64,000 bases of DNA, taken from the NCBI GenBank assembly GCA_954871525.1, contig OX940862.1, positions 34,650,232 through 34,714,231 on the forward strand. Reading direction: 5' to 3'. The stretch is from Parietaria judaica. Lineage: Eukaryota > Streptophyta > Magnoliopsida > Rosales > Urticaceae. The notes below the pieces were generated by a model that saw only the letters and a program-made list of their open reading frames with translations, made no database searches and had not been told where the DNA came from. Positions 11,317 to 23,178 of the stretch are shown piece after piece (positions within the stretch are counted from its first letter, which is position 1; each line of letters begins with the position of its first letter). The position numbers were made by a program, and so were the translations under genes.

Positions 11317-12194
11317 TTAGCGCAGTTGATTCATTATGAACCTCTCGCTAAAATTCACGATTCGCAATGCTAGGCAAATCGGAATTCTGTTTTTAGTTCA
11401 CCTGACAGTACTTTTAATTAAATAATAATAAATCATAGTACAAAAACTCTATATTAAAAGTAGCATGGTGTTATCATTAATAAATATGAATTTTGCAAGA
11501 TTGTTTTCCGACAAGGAACGTTATTGTTGGTAAGAGTTATCAACTAGCACATAATACCCACATAACAGTTTAATTTTATTTAACTTTAAAATTTGAGTAT
11601 CATTCATTTCTTTAACAAAAAAAAAAAAAGAAAACAAATGTGAAAAGACACTCCTTAGATACCGAAACAACCCCACCGAAAAGCACGACTTTAATCGTTC
11701 GAGACAGGGTTCTCAAACAGTTGTTGAGGGCGTCCGTTCAGCCCGGTGACGACACCATATCACTCCGGGTCTGCGTCGGAACCATTGTCCTTGATTTCGG
11801 TAAGTGAAACATAATTTCTTCTCTTTTTTCAGTTTCGTTAATGATACATGTATTAGTTAAGTTTTCTGATGATATTTAGGCGAAAAACAGGGAAACACGC
11901 CAAGAGATCGTGATAGTAATAATACTTCAATTTCATTTTTTTAATGTAAAAAACGAGTATAAAAAACATAATAATATACTGAATGTAAAAAAAAAAGCGT
12001 GAATGTATAGAACCACGTTTAAACTTTAAAAAGATGTGTCGAAAGTGTAAAAGTATAGTCCATTCTCGATGTGTGACAGGAAAATAAAGGGTTTGAAATA
12101 TATAAATATAAGGATAAAGTTTGAAAAAAAAAAAACATCTTAGATAGTATAGCTATCTCTGTATACATGTTCTGATAACCTTTTTTTTTTGGTA
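11317..12194. other. Intergenic DNA, one possible orphan exon
   Basis: Mostly AT-rich. A plus-strand open stretch at about 11655-11802, followed by ggtaagtg, has coding-like composition and could be an exon, but I recognise no family. It lies upstream of the amidase relic and might belong to the same captured or decayed gene. Confidence 0.3.
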
Positions 12195-12397
12195 CACTAC
12201 TCTTGGACATCGGCGAGACCTCAGTGGATGATCTCCACCTAGCCTTCGAGAAGCGCAAGCTGACATCGAGGCACGCGGTGGATTTTTACCTCGGTCGGAT
12301 CTGGCTGCTGAACCCGACCCTAAAGGCTGCCAAAGAAGTCAACCCCGACGTGCTGAGGCTTGCAGAAGAGGCCGACCGTGAGCGCCGGTTCTGTCTG
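12195..12397 (+). pseudogene. Amidase-family gene fragment (one exon)
   Basis: The open stretch encodes a segment typical of the N-terminal part of plant amidases of the At4g34880 type: VDDLHLAFEKRKLTSRHAV, then LNPTLKA and KEVNPDVLRLAEEADRERR. In intact proteins the next part holds the amidase-signature Ser-Ser-Lys catalytic residues; nothing of the kind follows, and the frame runs into AT-rich DNA and a T run at about 12490. No start codon or signal peptide precedes it. It is best read as a one-exon relic. Confidence 0.7.
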
Positions 12398-13112
12398 AGG
12401 GTGTCACTTCAATTTATACAATTTCTATGTTTGAAGATGTGTATTGATAAAAAGAATAAGTATTATAGTGATAATAAATATCAATTGTTTTTTTTTTTTT
12501 TTTTTTTTAAAGCAACGATAAGTTTTAATTTTTTTAATCGGACAAAATATCAATACTTTGAAACATAATGCCGTTTACTTCCATCCAACATCATTAAGTC
12601 AAAGTCAATAGTACATCATTTGACCGCCACATGAATATTTTCCCCCCAAAATTCAAAATATCCGGATGAAAATACCCTAAATAATACCTAATTTTATTTC
12701 CAAGAATCCAAGACATCCTGATTTAAATTCCTGGAATCTAAAAACTTAGATTAAAATAAACAAGTATTTTTAACCCTTAGACTCGTAATAAGTTTTAATC
12801 CGCATGCAATTTTGATAAAAAAAAAAAATTGGTTCCGATTTAATACATATGCGGATTTTTTTTCAAGCTATTACAGTTGGGATGCGGTTTAAAACCCGTA
12901 TTTCATATATTTTTTTACACTCCTAATTGCAGCAACCTTTTGAGATTGGTATATGCCACTAAATTTAATCATAAACGGCTATTTATACCGCAATTAATCT
13001 TAAAATGAACAACCAAATATATATTTCTATTTAAGTTGAGATAAATGATGAATTTAAACATTATTATAATTTATAAGTAAGGAAAGTAAAAAAAAATCTT
13101 TTGCATATATAT
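12398..13112. other. AT-rich intergenic DNA
   Basis: No gene seen. The piece near 12515-12555 matches one arm of the element family described at 9.1 and 48.7 kb. Confidence 0.45.
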
Positions 13113-13120
13113 ATCTTATC

Positions 13121-13938
13121 CAAGGTTGGAATTTTCGACGATAATCGTCGATAATCGTCGATTTTTCGGCTTTTCGATAGTTACCGGTAAGTTGCCGGTT
13201 GTAATGCTTATCGATTTTATATACTTTTCGACGATTTTCGAGGTTTTCGATAAACCGATTACCAACCGATTTTCGGTAAAATCAGTGTAAAAAAAAGGTA
13301 CTTTTCGGTAAAAAAAAATTCGGCAAAAATAATTATATTTGCCCAACCCAACCCAACCCCGCCCCGCCACGTCCGGACGGACGGCGGCGGCGCGCGTGGT
13401 GGTGTAACATTTGTGTGAGTCCTCCCCCATCCACAAAATCCTATGACCCAAAGGGCCCAAGCCCTTGTCCCTAATATTTGGTATATAAACATCACCAAAC
13501 TCTTGTCATCTATCAATGTGGGACTTTTTGTTATTCAACTTATATTACACAACTTAACATACACATACACTTTCACTTAATATTACACACTTCAACTAAT
13601 ATTATACACTTAACATACATATTAACTTCACCTAACATACATATACACTTAATATGTATATTCATTTAATATTATACACTTCAACTAATATTAATATTAT
13701 AATTATACACTTAATAATTTAACATATGTTTTGTGGTATGATATTATCAAAATATTTTATAAGTTTTCTATCAAAAAGTATTCGAAAAGTATCGATAATC
13801 CGTCGATAATCATCGAAAAGTATCGATAATCGGTAAGCTACAGTGTTATAGGTTTTCCGTCGGTTAATCGGTAAGCTATCGATTAATCCGTCGAAAACGG
13901 TAATCGGTTTATCGGTAAAATCGGTAAGTTGAACCATG
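13121..13938. mobile_element. Non-autonomous hAT element
   Basis: Bounded by short imperfect terminal inverted repeats (caaggttgga at left, gttgaaccatg at right) and a perfect 8-base target duplication atcttatc (13113-13120 and 13939-13946), the hAT signature. Subterminal sequence on both sides is packed with cgataatcg, cggtaa and cgtcga motifs, as expected for transposase-binding sites in hAT elements. The interior shows ttaacatacat-type short repeats (13555-13735). The minus-strand frames at 13116-13516 are not transposase-like. Confidence 0.8.
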
Positions 13939-13946
13939 ATCTTATC

Positions 13947-14625
13947 TATTATATATATATTATCTATAATTTTAACAATATTATAATATATTTCTATCCC
14001 ATCGCACGACAGCTCCTTCCGACGTTACAGCTCTCGGCTTCCCTCCGACGTTACAGCTCCGACGACCCTCTCACACTCTCTTCTTTACGTACTTAGGTTA
14101 GAGAAATTTTTATATTATTTCAGATTTAGCTTAGGGTTTAATTTTTCAATTTCAGCTTAAGGTTTGATTTCTCAGCTTTAGCTTAGGTTGTACTTGGGCT
14201 TCGATTTCGTGCAGAAACATTAGCACAGCCCTTACTCAATTGGGTTCAGGACAGGCAGGTTATATTTTAGTCATATTTTTATTTATTTATTTATAAACCC
14301 TACCGACTACTACAACATCATGAATAATTTAGTCTAACGAAATCTAGCTAGTTTCAGATTCTGAAGAACCGAGCTTTAATCTTCAATTCCGAATTCCGAA
14401 GATTTTTCTACACAGGTTACTCGAATTGGGTTTGGATTGTTAATTTATTTAGATAGTTATTGATTGACAGGGTTAAGTAATTTTGAAAATTTGTGATTTT
14501 TTTGTTGATTGTTGTGTTTTTGCTGTTGTTGATTTAGTGAGCTTCTATTTTTCTGTTGTTTTTTTTATTTATTATTCATTGTTTCTTTTATAAATTTCTT
14601 AGGGACGCAACCGTCGAGCCTAGAC
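13947..14625 (+). other. Upstream region and probable 5' UTR of the F-box gene
   Basis: AT-rich, with pyrimidine-rich stretches. A 5'-UTR intron is possible: an acceptor-like tttcttag ends at about 14601, 24 bases before the F-box ATG. Confidence 0.35.
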
Positions 14626-15721
14626 ATGGCGGCCGTCCTCCCTGAAGACCTTGTGTTGTTTAAGATCCTAACGAAATTGCCGGCGAAGTCTCTGATGAGA
14701 TTCAAGTGTGTCTCCAAATTTTGGAAGACTTGCATCTCCAGCAACCGTTCCTTCATCGACATCCATCTAAGGCAACAACAGCAATCCGAGGACATTCCAA
14801 AGGCGATCATATTGTACAACAAGAACATAGATGACAAAGAAGATGAAGGACTCAAGGTCGAAGATGAACAAGTGGGGCTACAAATAGTGAATGTGTTTTC
14901 CAGGCAGTTCTCAAAGGTGTCCGAATTCGATGTATCGTATGTGGTCGCAGAAAACGGGCCTATTAAACTCGTGGGCTCCTGCGAAGGTTTGGTCTGTTTG
15001 ACGTGTGACGAGTTCCCAGAGCGAGTGTTGCTTTGGAACCCGGCGACGCGACAGCTGAGGCGGCTTCCGTGCCTATCAAATGTTAGTGACCTTTGGTCCG
15101 TGGGTTTCGGATTGGACGACGTAAGCGGGGACTGGAAGGTCGTCTGCTTATTCTTGGAGTGGGACAACGAGTTTCTCCAAGAGCGACACTGTTTGGAGAG
15201 ACTGCGGGGTATCAGGAATAAAAGGATATCCTAGTGAAGAGGAAACTCCAATTGCGGCGGCCGGGGCTTTGCATTGGACATTCTCGACCGAGCAAAATTA
15301 TAGCATTATGTCGTTCGACCTGAACAATGAGTTGTTCAGGTTCGTGCACCAGCCAAACTGCGAATACTTCAACATTTGCGAGTGGAGGTCTTCGTTGGCG
15401 GCCCTCACATTCAGCTACGACCATGATGACAATGTAATGGCAGGTTATGTGAGTGTGGCGTCGCCTTCTGGTTTTGGTGAGGGGCTGAAGTGGAGTAAGC
15501 TTGTTAAGTTCACATTGAAGGAGGAGTGTAATCTGAGAGTAATTGTTTGGAGGGAGCAGCTTCTAATGTCGCACAATGGTCATGGTTTTTTTGTGTTGTC
15601 GTTGGTGGATCCTCAAGCCCGCGACGAAGCCACGAACCTCAAACAACTCCGCTTTGATGGACCCTATGACGGGTCCTTAGCTTTCCATGATTACGTCCCC
15701 ACCATCATTCCCGTCTTTTGA
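14626..15721 (+). pseudogene. F-box protein with F-box-associated domain, one frameshift
   Basis: Residues 3-45 are an F-box (LPEDLVLFKILTKLPAKSL, then RFKCVSKFWKTCI), the SKP1-binding part of SCF ubiquitin ligases. A type-1 F-box-associated region follows (GSCEGLVCL, LLWNPATRQLRRLP, VGFGLDDVSGDWKVV). The first frame runs 14626-15234. Family pattern passes into a second frame, from about 15170 to the stop at 15719-15721, which continues with SFSKSDTVWRDCGV, GYPSEEE, GALHW and MSFDLNNE. An indel therefore lies at about 15150-15175, just where the usual VEVYS motif should be. Apart from this the two frames are well conserved and stop-free, so it is either a young pseudogene or an assembly error. 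Confidence 0.8.
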
Positions 15722-16334
15722 TATCTTAAAACGAAACTTCTTTTTAGTGTCCAAGTATAGTTTGGTATTCAATATTTAAATTAAACTTATAATGTCTTCA
15801 ATTTGATGTGCTATATCTTTTAATCAGCATTCAGCACTACACTTCGTCCTGTAGCTTTTGAACAATTTGCTCTTGTGTTATAATACAAGACTTTGCATCA
15901 AATGTACTTTTTTCTTTTCTTTTAACCTCACAAAATAGAATATGAAATATTGGGAATTGCAACATCTTATATATCACTTATGAAGAAAAAGACTTTCTTT
16001 AAGATGTAAACTTATTGCTTGATTTAAAAGGGAACTTTCTTTAAGTTGTGCACTAAAAACTTATTGCTTAAGGTGTAACTTTGCTCCATATATTTCTTAT
16101 GAATTTGTATTGATTTTTGACACGTTCAACAAATAAATAAAAGGGAACTTTCGTATCATTGAAGTAATTAATTCTAACTCTTTAGCTGCCAAACTAAGAT
16201 GACAACAATATTGGCCGATTTTTCAGCTCTGTTTTCAAGTCACATGTTGCCCGTGAAATTCTGTTGAATAACTTATAAAGTTTATCAAAGTTAAATTCTT
16301 TAAGCTTAAAAGAAATATATTTTATGTATCTTTC
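15722..16334. other. 3' flank of the F-box gene, intergenic
   Basis: AT-rich. Contains two similar stretches around gggaactttctttaag and aaacttattgctt (15960-16080). No gene seen. Confidence 0.4.
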
Positions 16335-16525
16335 TTATGCAACGTTGTTAATTTTACCACTAAATGTTAACCTTAGATGTTCAACTGCAACAAACTCAAA
16401 TCTTATAATCAAACAAGCATTCATTAGGGTACGTATCTTCATACACAAGAAACTAACTAATATGGTAAATCACAAGCTTCGTAAGCTCAAATAGTGTGAA
16501 GTGTATACGCAACTTTCCAGCAATA

Positions 16526-18581
16526 TCACAACATGTAGAGTTCGTCGCCAAGGCGAGGCTTGAGCAAGACCTTCAACGGAGTCAACTGCGGCATGGTCAT
16601 CCCCAATCCTTCCCTCATATCCACCGCTTTGCCGCCTGGTGTCGCCACATCAAACCCCTGCAAAACCTGAGCCGCGGTCAACGACACCATTCGCACAGCC
16701 AGCGAAGTCCCCGGGCAAGCCCTCCGGCCAGAACTGAATGGGATGAACTCGAAGTGCTGACCCCTGAAGTCAATATCCGCTTGACCACCTGAGAGGAATC
16801 TCTCCGGTCGGAACTCGTCCGGCTCGACCCAAACCGTAGGGTCCCGGTGAAGCTTCCAAATGTTGACAAAGACGGTCGTCCCCTTGGGGACGTGGTAACC
16901 GGAGAGAGAGCAGTCCTCCATTGACTCCCGGACAGAGATAGGACCTGCCGGGTAGAGGCGAAGGGTTTCTTTGATGACGGCTTCGAGAAATGTCAGGTTC
17001 TTTATGTCCGGTTCCTGGACCCACCTTTGGCGTCCGACGTGGCGGTCCAGCTCGTCTTGTACACGGGTTAGGGCTCCGCGGTGGTTTAATAGGAGAGAGA
17101 ACACCCATGTCAAGGTCACGAAGGTGGTGTCCGTACCGCCAAAAACGAGGTTCTACGTAAAATAGGGTCATTTGTTTAAATGAATTATATTCGTACATAG
17201 TCCCCAAAATCCGATACAAAAACCCATCCTGGTTATATATTTTTTACCCGCATACGGATCAGTCTTGATCCGGGGCAAAAATCCCGGACTAATCCGGATC
17301 CGGGTTTGACACACCCCAACGGATCTATTTTCTGGGCTGTTGATCTTGATGATCCAATGGCCCAGATCAAAAGCTTTTTATTTTTATTTTTTAAATACCC
17401 GGATATCATTAATATCCGGATCCGGGTTTTAAAAATAAAAATAAAAATTGCCATCCGGGTATTAACCCGGGTAATGCATTTTGGGGACTATTCATCCACA
17501 ATGAGTGAAAATACAAAGTATATAGGTGCAATAATTTATAGAACTACCTTGAGTTTTCAGTTCTTTTTAAGCTTTCTGTTTTTGAAATATATTTAATTAT
17601 TAAATATATATATATATATATATATATGGGGAGCATATATGTAATAATTCTGACCAGTGCCGTTGCCTTGACGACTGTTTCTGTGCTGTATTCATACTGG
17701 GAAGAGCCATCGGCGAGTGACGATAGCATTGCGTCCATGAAATCATGCTCATCACTCGAGCCATTCTTCCTTTTGGTCACGTGCTCTTTCAGCCACTCGC
17801 TCATGATCTTATCCAACTCCTTCGCGTTGCGCTTCATCGTCCTCACGTGCCCTCCGAAGTCCAGCCACCCAGTCCCCGGAATAAACTCACCCACCAGGAC
17901 CAATCCACTCAGATACATAGCCTCGCTGATAGCCTCTCCGAATCTCCGGGCCGAGCTGTCCCCGCCCTCCTCAGCGGCTTCGTATCGCTTCCCCGAGATC
18001 ATCCTCACCATGGCGTTCGTGGCCGAGAGAGAGAGCCAGCTCGTCAAGTCCACGATCTTGTCTCCGTTGCTGGAGACGGACCATAAGTGCCGGATGCTGG
18101 CCTCGAGCTCCGAAGTCCTGAGCCCGGCGAGGTTATCAAGGCATCGGCTTGAGAGAAGCTTGAGGGCGACTATTTTCCGGATTTGGCGCCAGTACGCCCC
18201 GTAGCGGCCGAACCCGAAGAGCGCGGGGCCGTAGTCGACGTACTTGGCAGCCGAGTTGACAGGGCGTTGGAGGAAGATTGAGTCTTTAACGGTGAAGAAT
18301 TCTTTGAGGGCTTCGCGGCCGCTCAAGATGAGCGCTCGCCGGGTTCCAAGCTTGACGGTGAAGACCGGGCCGTGTTCGTCCGCCAGGGCACCTAGAGTTC
18401 GGCACATCGGAGTTTGACCGCCGAGGAGGTGGAGGTGGCCAATCACCGGCCAGGCCCCCGGTGGTTCTGGCGCTGCCTTGGGAGTTTGACTACGGGTTCT
18501 GATCGGCCCGAGGAATTTGTGGATGAAGAAAAAGAGTGAGAAAGTTAAGGCAGTTATCTGAAGTAGGAAAAGCAGTTCCAT
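16526..18581 (-). CDS. Cytochrome P450, CYP82 family (copy A)
   Basis: Membrane-bound ER monooxygenase. Two exons, 18581-17655 and 17152-16526, are joined in phase 0 at the position usual for CYP82 genes (after KATAL), giving 517 residues. Seen in order: an N-terminal hydrophobic anchor (residues 1-22), a proline-rich hinge (PEPPGAWPVIGHLHLL), the I-helix oxygen-binding motif FGGTDTT (about 313-319), the K-helix ETLR (about 371), FRPERF, and the heme loop PFSSGRRACPG with Cys about 455. All key motifs are intact. CYP82 members oxidise terpenoids, alkaloids, flavonoids or coumarins; the substrate cannot be read from the sequence. The 502-base intron holds a TA run and a short inverted-repeat insertion. 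The 3' end is duplicated at 10 kb. Confidence 0.92.
17202..17493. mobile_element. Possible MITE in the intron of CYP82 copy A
   Basis: The stretch opens with tagtccccaaaat and closes with the exact inverse attttggggacta. Inside are repeated ccggatccgggt motifs in both orientations. The target-site duplication is unclear. It accounts for more than half of the intron. Confidence 0.45.
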
Positions 18582-19186
18582 TGTGAGGCTTATTCCGTCT
18601 CAGGAGCAAGTTCTTAAGCTGTTTTGTAACATTCTTGCATTGTATCAACTTGTTTGTTTTGCTTATAGTTCTGTTTTTGTTTTTGTTTTTTCATTTTAAT
18701 TTCTTATTTATGAATTTGTGAGTGGCCGTTAATTTTCTCTCTTTTAAATCAGTTGATTGGATTGATGGGGAATAAACTTGTCCAAGTGGGATGCGTAGCG
18801 CCGCAGCACACTGGTCCGCCCGGCCCGGCTGCTTTTTAGGCACCCACCCGCCCACTTTGAGAATGGGCAACTTTTTCTATATATATTTTTTGTATTTTTA
18901 AATAAAATAAATAAATAGTTTTTAAAAAAATCGGTGGATTATAGAATTAAATCCCGCGTACGTTTGAGCGCGGGCAGTTCAACCCGCAACGCCTTGTGTC
19001 AAGACGGGCCACGGGCCCACGCCCAACCCATCTGAGCAGGACTGATGGGGACCATGATAAAGTTGAAGATTTGCAAATTCACAGACATAATTAATTGATG
19101 CATAAGACAGAAAGAGGTAGCCATTTAACTTCGACCTACAGTTAAATTGATATAATACGTGATGTGGGGGCACATATATGGTAAAT
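18582..19186. other. Upstream region of CYP82 copy A and intergenic DNA
   Basis: Holds the presumptive promoter of the minus-strand P450 gene; I see no clear TATA box. GC-rich patches at about 18790-18860 and 18955-19045 contain cccgcc and gggccc motifs but no frame of note. Confidence 0.35.
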
Positions 19187-19450
19187 GTTACGGGTCTTTA
19201 CGGGATCAATGATCTTACGGTTTAATTGAGAGAAAATCATTTGATTTTAATTAAAATGATTTATCTCTAATTAAAATGATTTATCTTTAATTAAAATGAT
19301 TTATTTTTAATTAAAGTAAATCAACCCTGTTACGGGTCTTTACGGGATTAATGATTTTACGGTTTAATTAAGAGAAAATCACTTGATTTTAATTAAAATG
19401 ATTTATCTCTAATTAAAATGATTTATTTTTAATTAAAGTAAATCAAGCCC
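19187..19450 (+). repeat. ~140-base direct duplication
   Basis: Two copies (about 19187-19327 and 19328-19450) share ttacgggtctttacggga, tacggtttaatt and repeats of aattaaaatgattta. The second copy is shorter by one internal unit. Confidence 0.8.
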
Positions 19451-19929
19451 AAAATCAAATATCTCTTCGGAGTCCCGTTTTCGCGAAAAAAAGTGTCCAG
19501 ATGATCTAAAAAATATCAAAATACCCAAAATTGATATAAAATTTGTAAAAAACAGACTCGGAACGAGTCCGGGACCCTCCGGGACGACCCGGGAGGGTCC
19601 CACCACGCGCCAAGGGACCCAGCCAGGTGAGGACACGTGTCAGCCACTCGCTGGAGCCAAGTCGCTCCACCAGCGAGGCGACACGTGTCCTGCTCGCTTG
19701 GGGAAGGAGGAGGCTGACGTCACCAGGGCTGACGTCAGCAAACGTGGGGTTCACGCGCCAGGTGACCGAGCCACCTTCCGGCCGCGCGTGAGGGCGCGTC
19801 TCAACTCCGATGGCTGTGATTTTTGTGGAGTTGGATCGGCCACGTCCCGAGGATGCAAAAAACTATATAAAATTACCTTGGGGGCCTTCCGGATGAGGAG
19901 ATAATAGCAAAATAGTCCTCGGGTATTTT

Positions 19930-19939
19930 CTATAAATAG
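19930..19939 (+). promoter_or_regulatory. TATA box in LTR-like repeat
   Basis: ctataaatag, followed about 60-90 bases later by a C/A-rich leader. Confidence 0.45.
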
Positions 19940-20660
19940 GGAGCTCGGGATTCACTCAAAGGCAAGCCATTTTCTTACCCGAAAAACACCTCAAAACTCT
20001 CTCTAAACCCTCTCAAAACCACCCTTACTCATATACCTCACTAATGTTGACCGTCGGAGTTGAATCGGGGGGTAAAACCCTCGTTTTGCCCTGATCTCTG
20101 GTGTTATTTTGTCAGGTTCCGAGGGTGAGAAATTCGACTGGAGCGGAAGCTCTGGAGAAAATTCTGGCACGATATACGACTTCCCCTGTCTAGGTTTGGG
20201 ATCGGCGTGGTGCTCGTTCTATCTTTTGGCCTTTATATCTCTCGCGGATATACTGACTTCACGGATAGAACGCAGGACCCGGATCTAAACTGATGACGCA
20301 GGCCGGAGGTGTTATCCACCAGGGTTCATCTTAAAATCAATTCGGCGATCTTTTCCACGTGGAGACCTGATTAGTGTGGTGCCCGAACCTGTGATCAGGT
20401 AGTGTGCGGGCCTGAATCAGGTCCCGTGTCGGAAAAAGGGCCCGAGTGATTTTGAGGTGCCAGAAGTCCAAGCCCATAATTCACAAAAGCCTACAAACGA
20501 CATTAGGCCCGGTCCAACACGAACAATTGGGCCACTACAGTGTGTGATCCATTTTTCTGCATCAACAGTAAATTTGTCGTAATTAATAAAGTTATGACGA
20601 ATAATTAACATCTAAACATAGTAACCAAAATTTAATATCATTAAATGACATAATTAAATA

Positions 20661-20846
20661 ACCAAGCTTGTTTGGTCAGTGATAACACCGCTACTCACAT
20701 CTCCTAGAGGTCACGGGTTTGATGGGTTCAAACCTCACTGGAAAATGTACGCCCCATTTACATATGTAAACTTGACCAATAATGTCACCTCTTATGCAAG
20801 AGTACGTTGTAAGTTTGACCGATAGCGTCATCCCATTAAAAAAAAG
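20661..20846 (+). mobile_element. tRNA-derived SINE, copy 1
   Basis: Shares its whole length with the copy at 47834: the same start (accaagctt), an A box-like gtgataacac, a B box-like gggttcaaacc, the shared ccccatttacatat and aaacttgacc blocks, and an A-rich tail after cccatt. This matches a tRNA-head SINE. Confidence 0.65.
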
Positions 20847-21029
20847 ACATAAAATAATTTAAGCAACAATTCAACTTAAATATCCTAAATTATATAATTA
20901 AATATGATGATATTAATTTAAAACACTCGGACGTAGCAGATTAAGATATCAATTATAATTGCAATTTTGGAGGGCAAACGACAAGGGGAAAATGATAAAA
21001 AAATTACCGGGAAAAACGCTAAAACAATG

Positions 21030-22190
21030 TTTTAGGCCTCCAAAGCTGCACGATCACAGTCTCGTCAATGTTCTTCATAGCCAGTGGTGAAGCCACTTGA
21101 AGAGGAGTTGGGGCAACCGTCCTCACTTGCCGGTCTAAATTTGTCCCCGAAAAATTGACTTTGCTCCCTCAAAATTCAAGTCGGGACATATTTTTCATTA
21201 GAAAATCCCAATTATATATTTTTCTGTTTATTTTGTTTTAGACTTTGTGTCTATGTTTTCTGTTTCTTCGGGGTATATTTGCATGTGTAGCCTTTTTCTT
21301 TAAATATTGCCGACACCGATTTCTCAAACAAATGATAAATTAAGGAGATTTACAAGGAAGAAGAAACATATTCAGTTTGAAACAGTGTTGTTAGTGTTGA
21401 AGTTGAGGACAAAAAATAGCGATTCATTGTTGTGTTCATTTTCCCGTTGACAAAATCGTTAGCTAAATTTTCACTGGCAAATTAAATCATATTTTTAAGT
21501 AGTTTCGTAGAGTTTTTTCTTATCATTTTCAAGTTTTTTTTTAATCTAAATTTAGTTTGAAATTTGGTGCTTTAATCATTTTTTATTCTTGAATTTGTTT
21601 TAGACATAGAAAGTTATTATTTCTCTTCTAGCGAACTCACTGAGTACGTGGCTTATACATGTCTATTTTTTTACGGGGTTAAAAGCATTCACTCAATTTT
21701 TTTATTGGAAGATCATTCAGTCTTATAATATTTATTTAAAGTTATCATACTTGCTTATTAATTTTTTTGACTTACATATATTAACAATGAGTTTATGTAA
21801 ATTGTTTAAATGACCTCAAAATTTATTATTTATTTGTATTTATTTAGAATAATATAACTCGTGTGTAACATTTGTGATACATCAAATAATTGTAAGAGCC
21901 TTAAACTTTACTTTTTGCCTAGGCCTCTCATTTTAAGGCCGGTTTTAGTACCCTCTAAAGAGGCTTATATATTAATTTTTGCCCCCCTTATGCTAATTCA
22001 TGGTTTCGCCCATGTTCATAGCCTCCTCGGTGCTTCCTTTTATTTATTCCCGGATCTTGTCCTCAACAACCCGATCCTTGCATCCATCTCGGCTCGATGC
22101 CGCGCTTTTGGCTCTACCATAATATTGGCCTCCAATTCCCCAAGGAGCTGGGAAGCCTTATCCAATTCATCCTTCAACGTCAAAGGTTAG
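21030..22190 (-). pseudogene. Unidentified gene relic split by a hAT element
   Basis: On the minus strand 22190-22083 encodes a helical segment (LKDELDKASQLLGELEANI, then RHRAEMDARI). After a frame change it continues (VVEDKIRE) into the 8-base duplication at 22015-22022, and resumes beyond the transposon at about 21081 (EEAMKNIDETVIVQLWRP, with the two flanks joined). Codon structure is coding-like, but I cannot name the family. One frameshift and one stop, besides the transposon, mark it as dead. Confidence 0.4.
21082..22014. mobile_element. Non-autonomous hAT element
   Basis: Bounded by imperfect terminal inverted repeats (cagtggtgaagcca at left, tggtttcgcccatg at right) and a perfect 8-base target duplication ttcatagc (21074-21081 and 22015-22022). 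The ends belong to the same cagtggcggaacca family as the MITEs at 45419 and 61300. The 933-base interior is AT-rich with no transposase. Confidence 0.8.
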
Positions 22191-23178
22191 TTAAGGGTGG
22201 CGGCGACTCTAACTTTTAAAATATCAATGTATCTAGTGCATCCGCTTGAAGAAGTATTCAATGCGGCGTAGCTGGTCAGACTCGTAAGTCAGGTGAAAGA
22301 AACACGTATACAAATAATAACGGTCAAATCTTAAATATTTGGCGTCTTTTTTTTTTTTTTTTTTGTGCGTCTTTAACTCTCTAGTCAAATAGCAAGTATT
22401 TGTGCCACTATTAGGTTCAAGCTAAGTAAAAACAATGAAAAATAAAAGTGAAGTAGGTCAAAATTTCAGTGTTAATTTCGTTTTTAAGTCTACCGTCAAA
22501 TATACTATTGTCAACGCGAATGGATGGGCCTAGAACCATTATGCTGCATTCAATTAATGTCTGCATTGTGCATCATTAATTAGTTATGTCAATGAATCCT
22601 TTGACCCGGATCCGAATTATGAAACTGGATCGGTTTGAAAACAGGCTCTGGTTCTGGGTCCAAAGTTTCAAATACTCGGAATCCGGGTACCCGGTTTTCC
22701 GTTCTAAAAATTCCGAACATCGAATCTGGTTCCGGTTCCGAGTAATGAAAAGAAAAAAAAAGGGACCCGGCTGCACTCCTAATCAATCTTATCAAGCGCT
22801 AGCAGATTCAAAGAGCTAAAACTTGGATGGATCTAAAGGAGGTTTACTCAAGAGAGAAAATTCTCACAAAAATAGTTGTTCACCTTCGACTTTTACTTTC
22901 ATCCAATGGTTAATAGCTCGATCATTGTTTGCCTTCACTTTTATTTTATAGAGGTATTTGGGGAAATAATTGTGAAAATTTATACTTTTAGAATTCATAA
23001 ACATATTCAGGACTAAAATTAGAAGCGCTTCAACGGTACAAGAAACTGATATTACACATAACATCAATGATAGAGCATTTATTTATGCACAAATTACTTA
23101 GAAACCCTTTTTTTGCACACCTCCGGACTCAGACTCAGACTGATCATGATCAGATAACAAACCGGTTTACTTCAAACT
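22191..23178. other. Intergenic DNA between gene relic and CYP82 copy B
   Basis: Contains a T run (about 22350) and a patch at 22600-22760 of ggatccg/ccgggt-type low-complexity repeats, open on both strands by chance. No gene seen. Confidence 0.4.

Larger units (their letters stand above)
19187..20540 (+). mobile_element. LTR-like transcribed repeat (probable solo LTR)
   Basis: The block opens with tgttacgggtctttacggg, repeated about 140 bases later at 19328, then has a GC-rich body, a strong TATA box (19930-19939) and a C/A-rich leader (cctcaaaactctctctaaac), the structure of a plant LTR promoter and leader. No gag-pol frame or primer binding site is visible. The right boundary (a ctaca at about 20539) is a guess and no target-site duplication was found. 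Confidence 0.4.

Noticed and set aside
14565..15167. 200-codon minus-strand open frame
   Set aside because: Antisense of the F-box gene; no domain in this orientation.
17626..18204. 192-codon plus-strand open frame
   Set aside because: Antisense shadow of CYP82 copy A exon 1.
22576..22819. Overlapping short frames on both strands
   Set aside because: Product of a ggatccg/ccgggt low-complexity patch; not coding.
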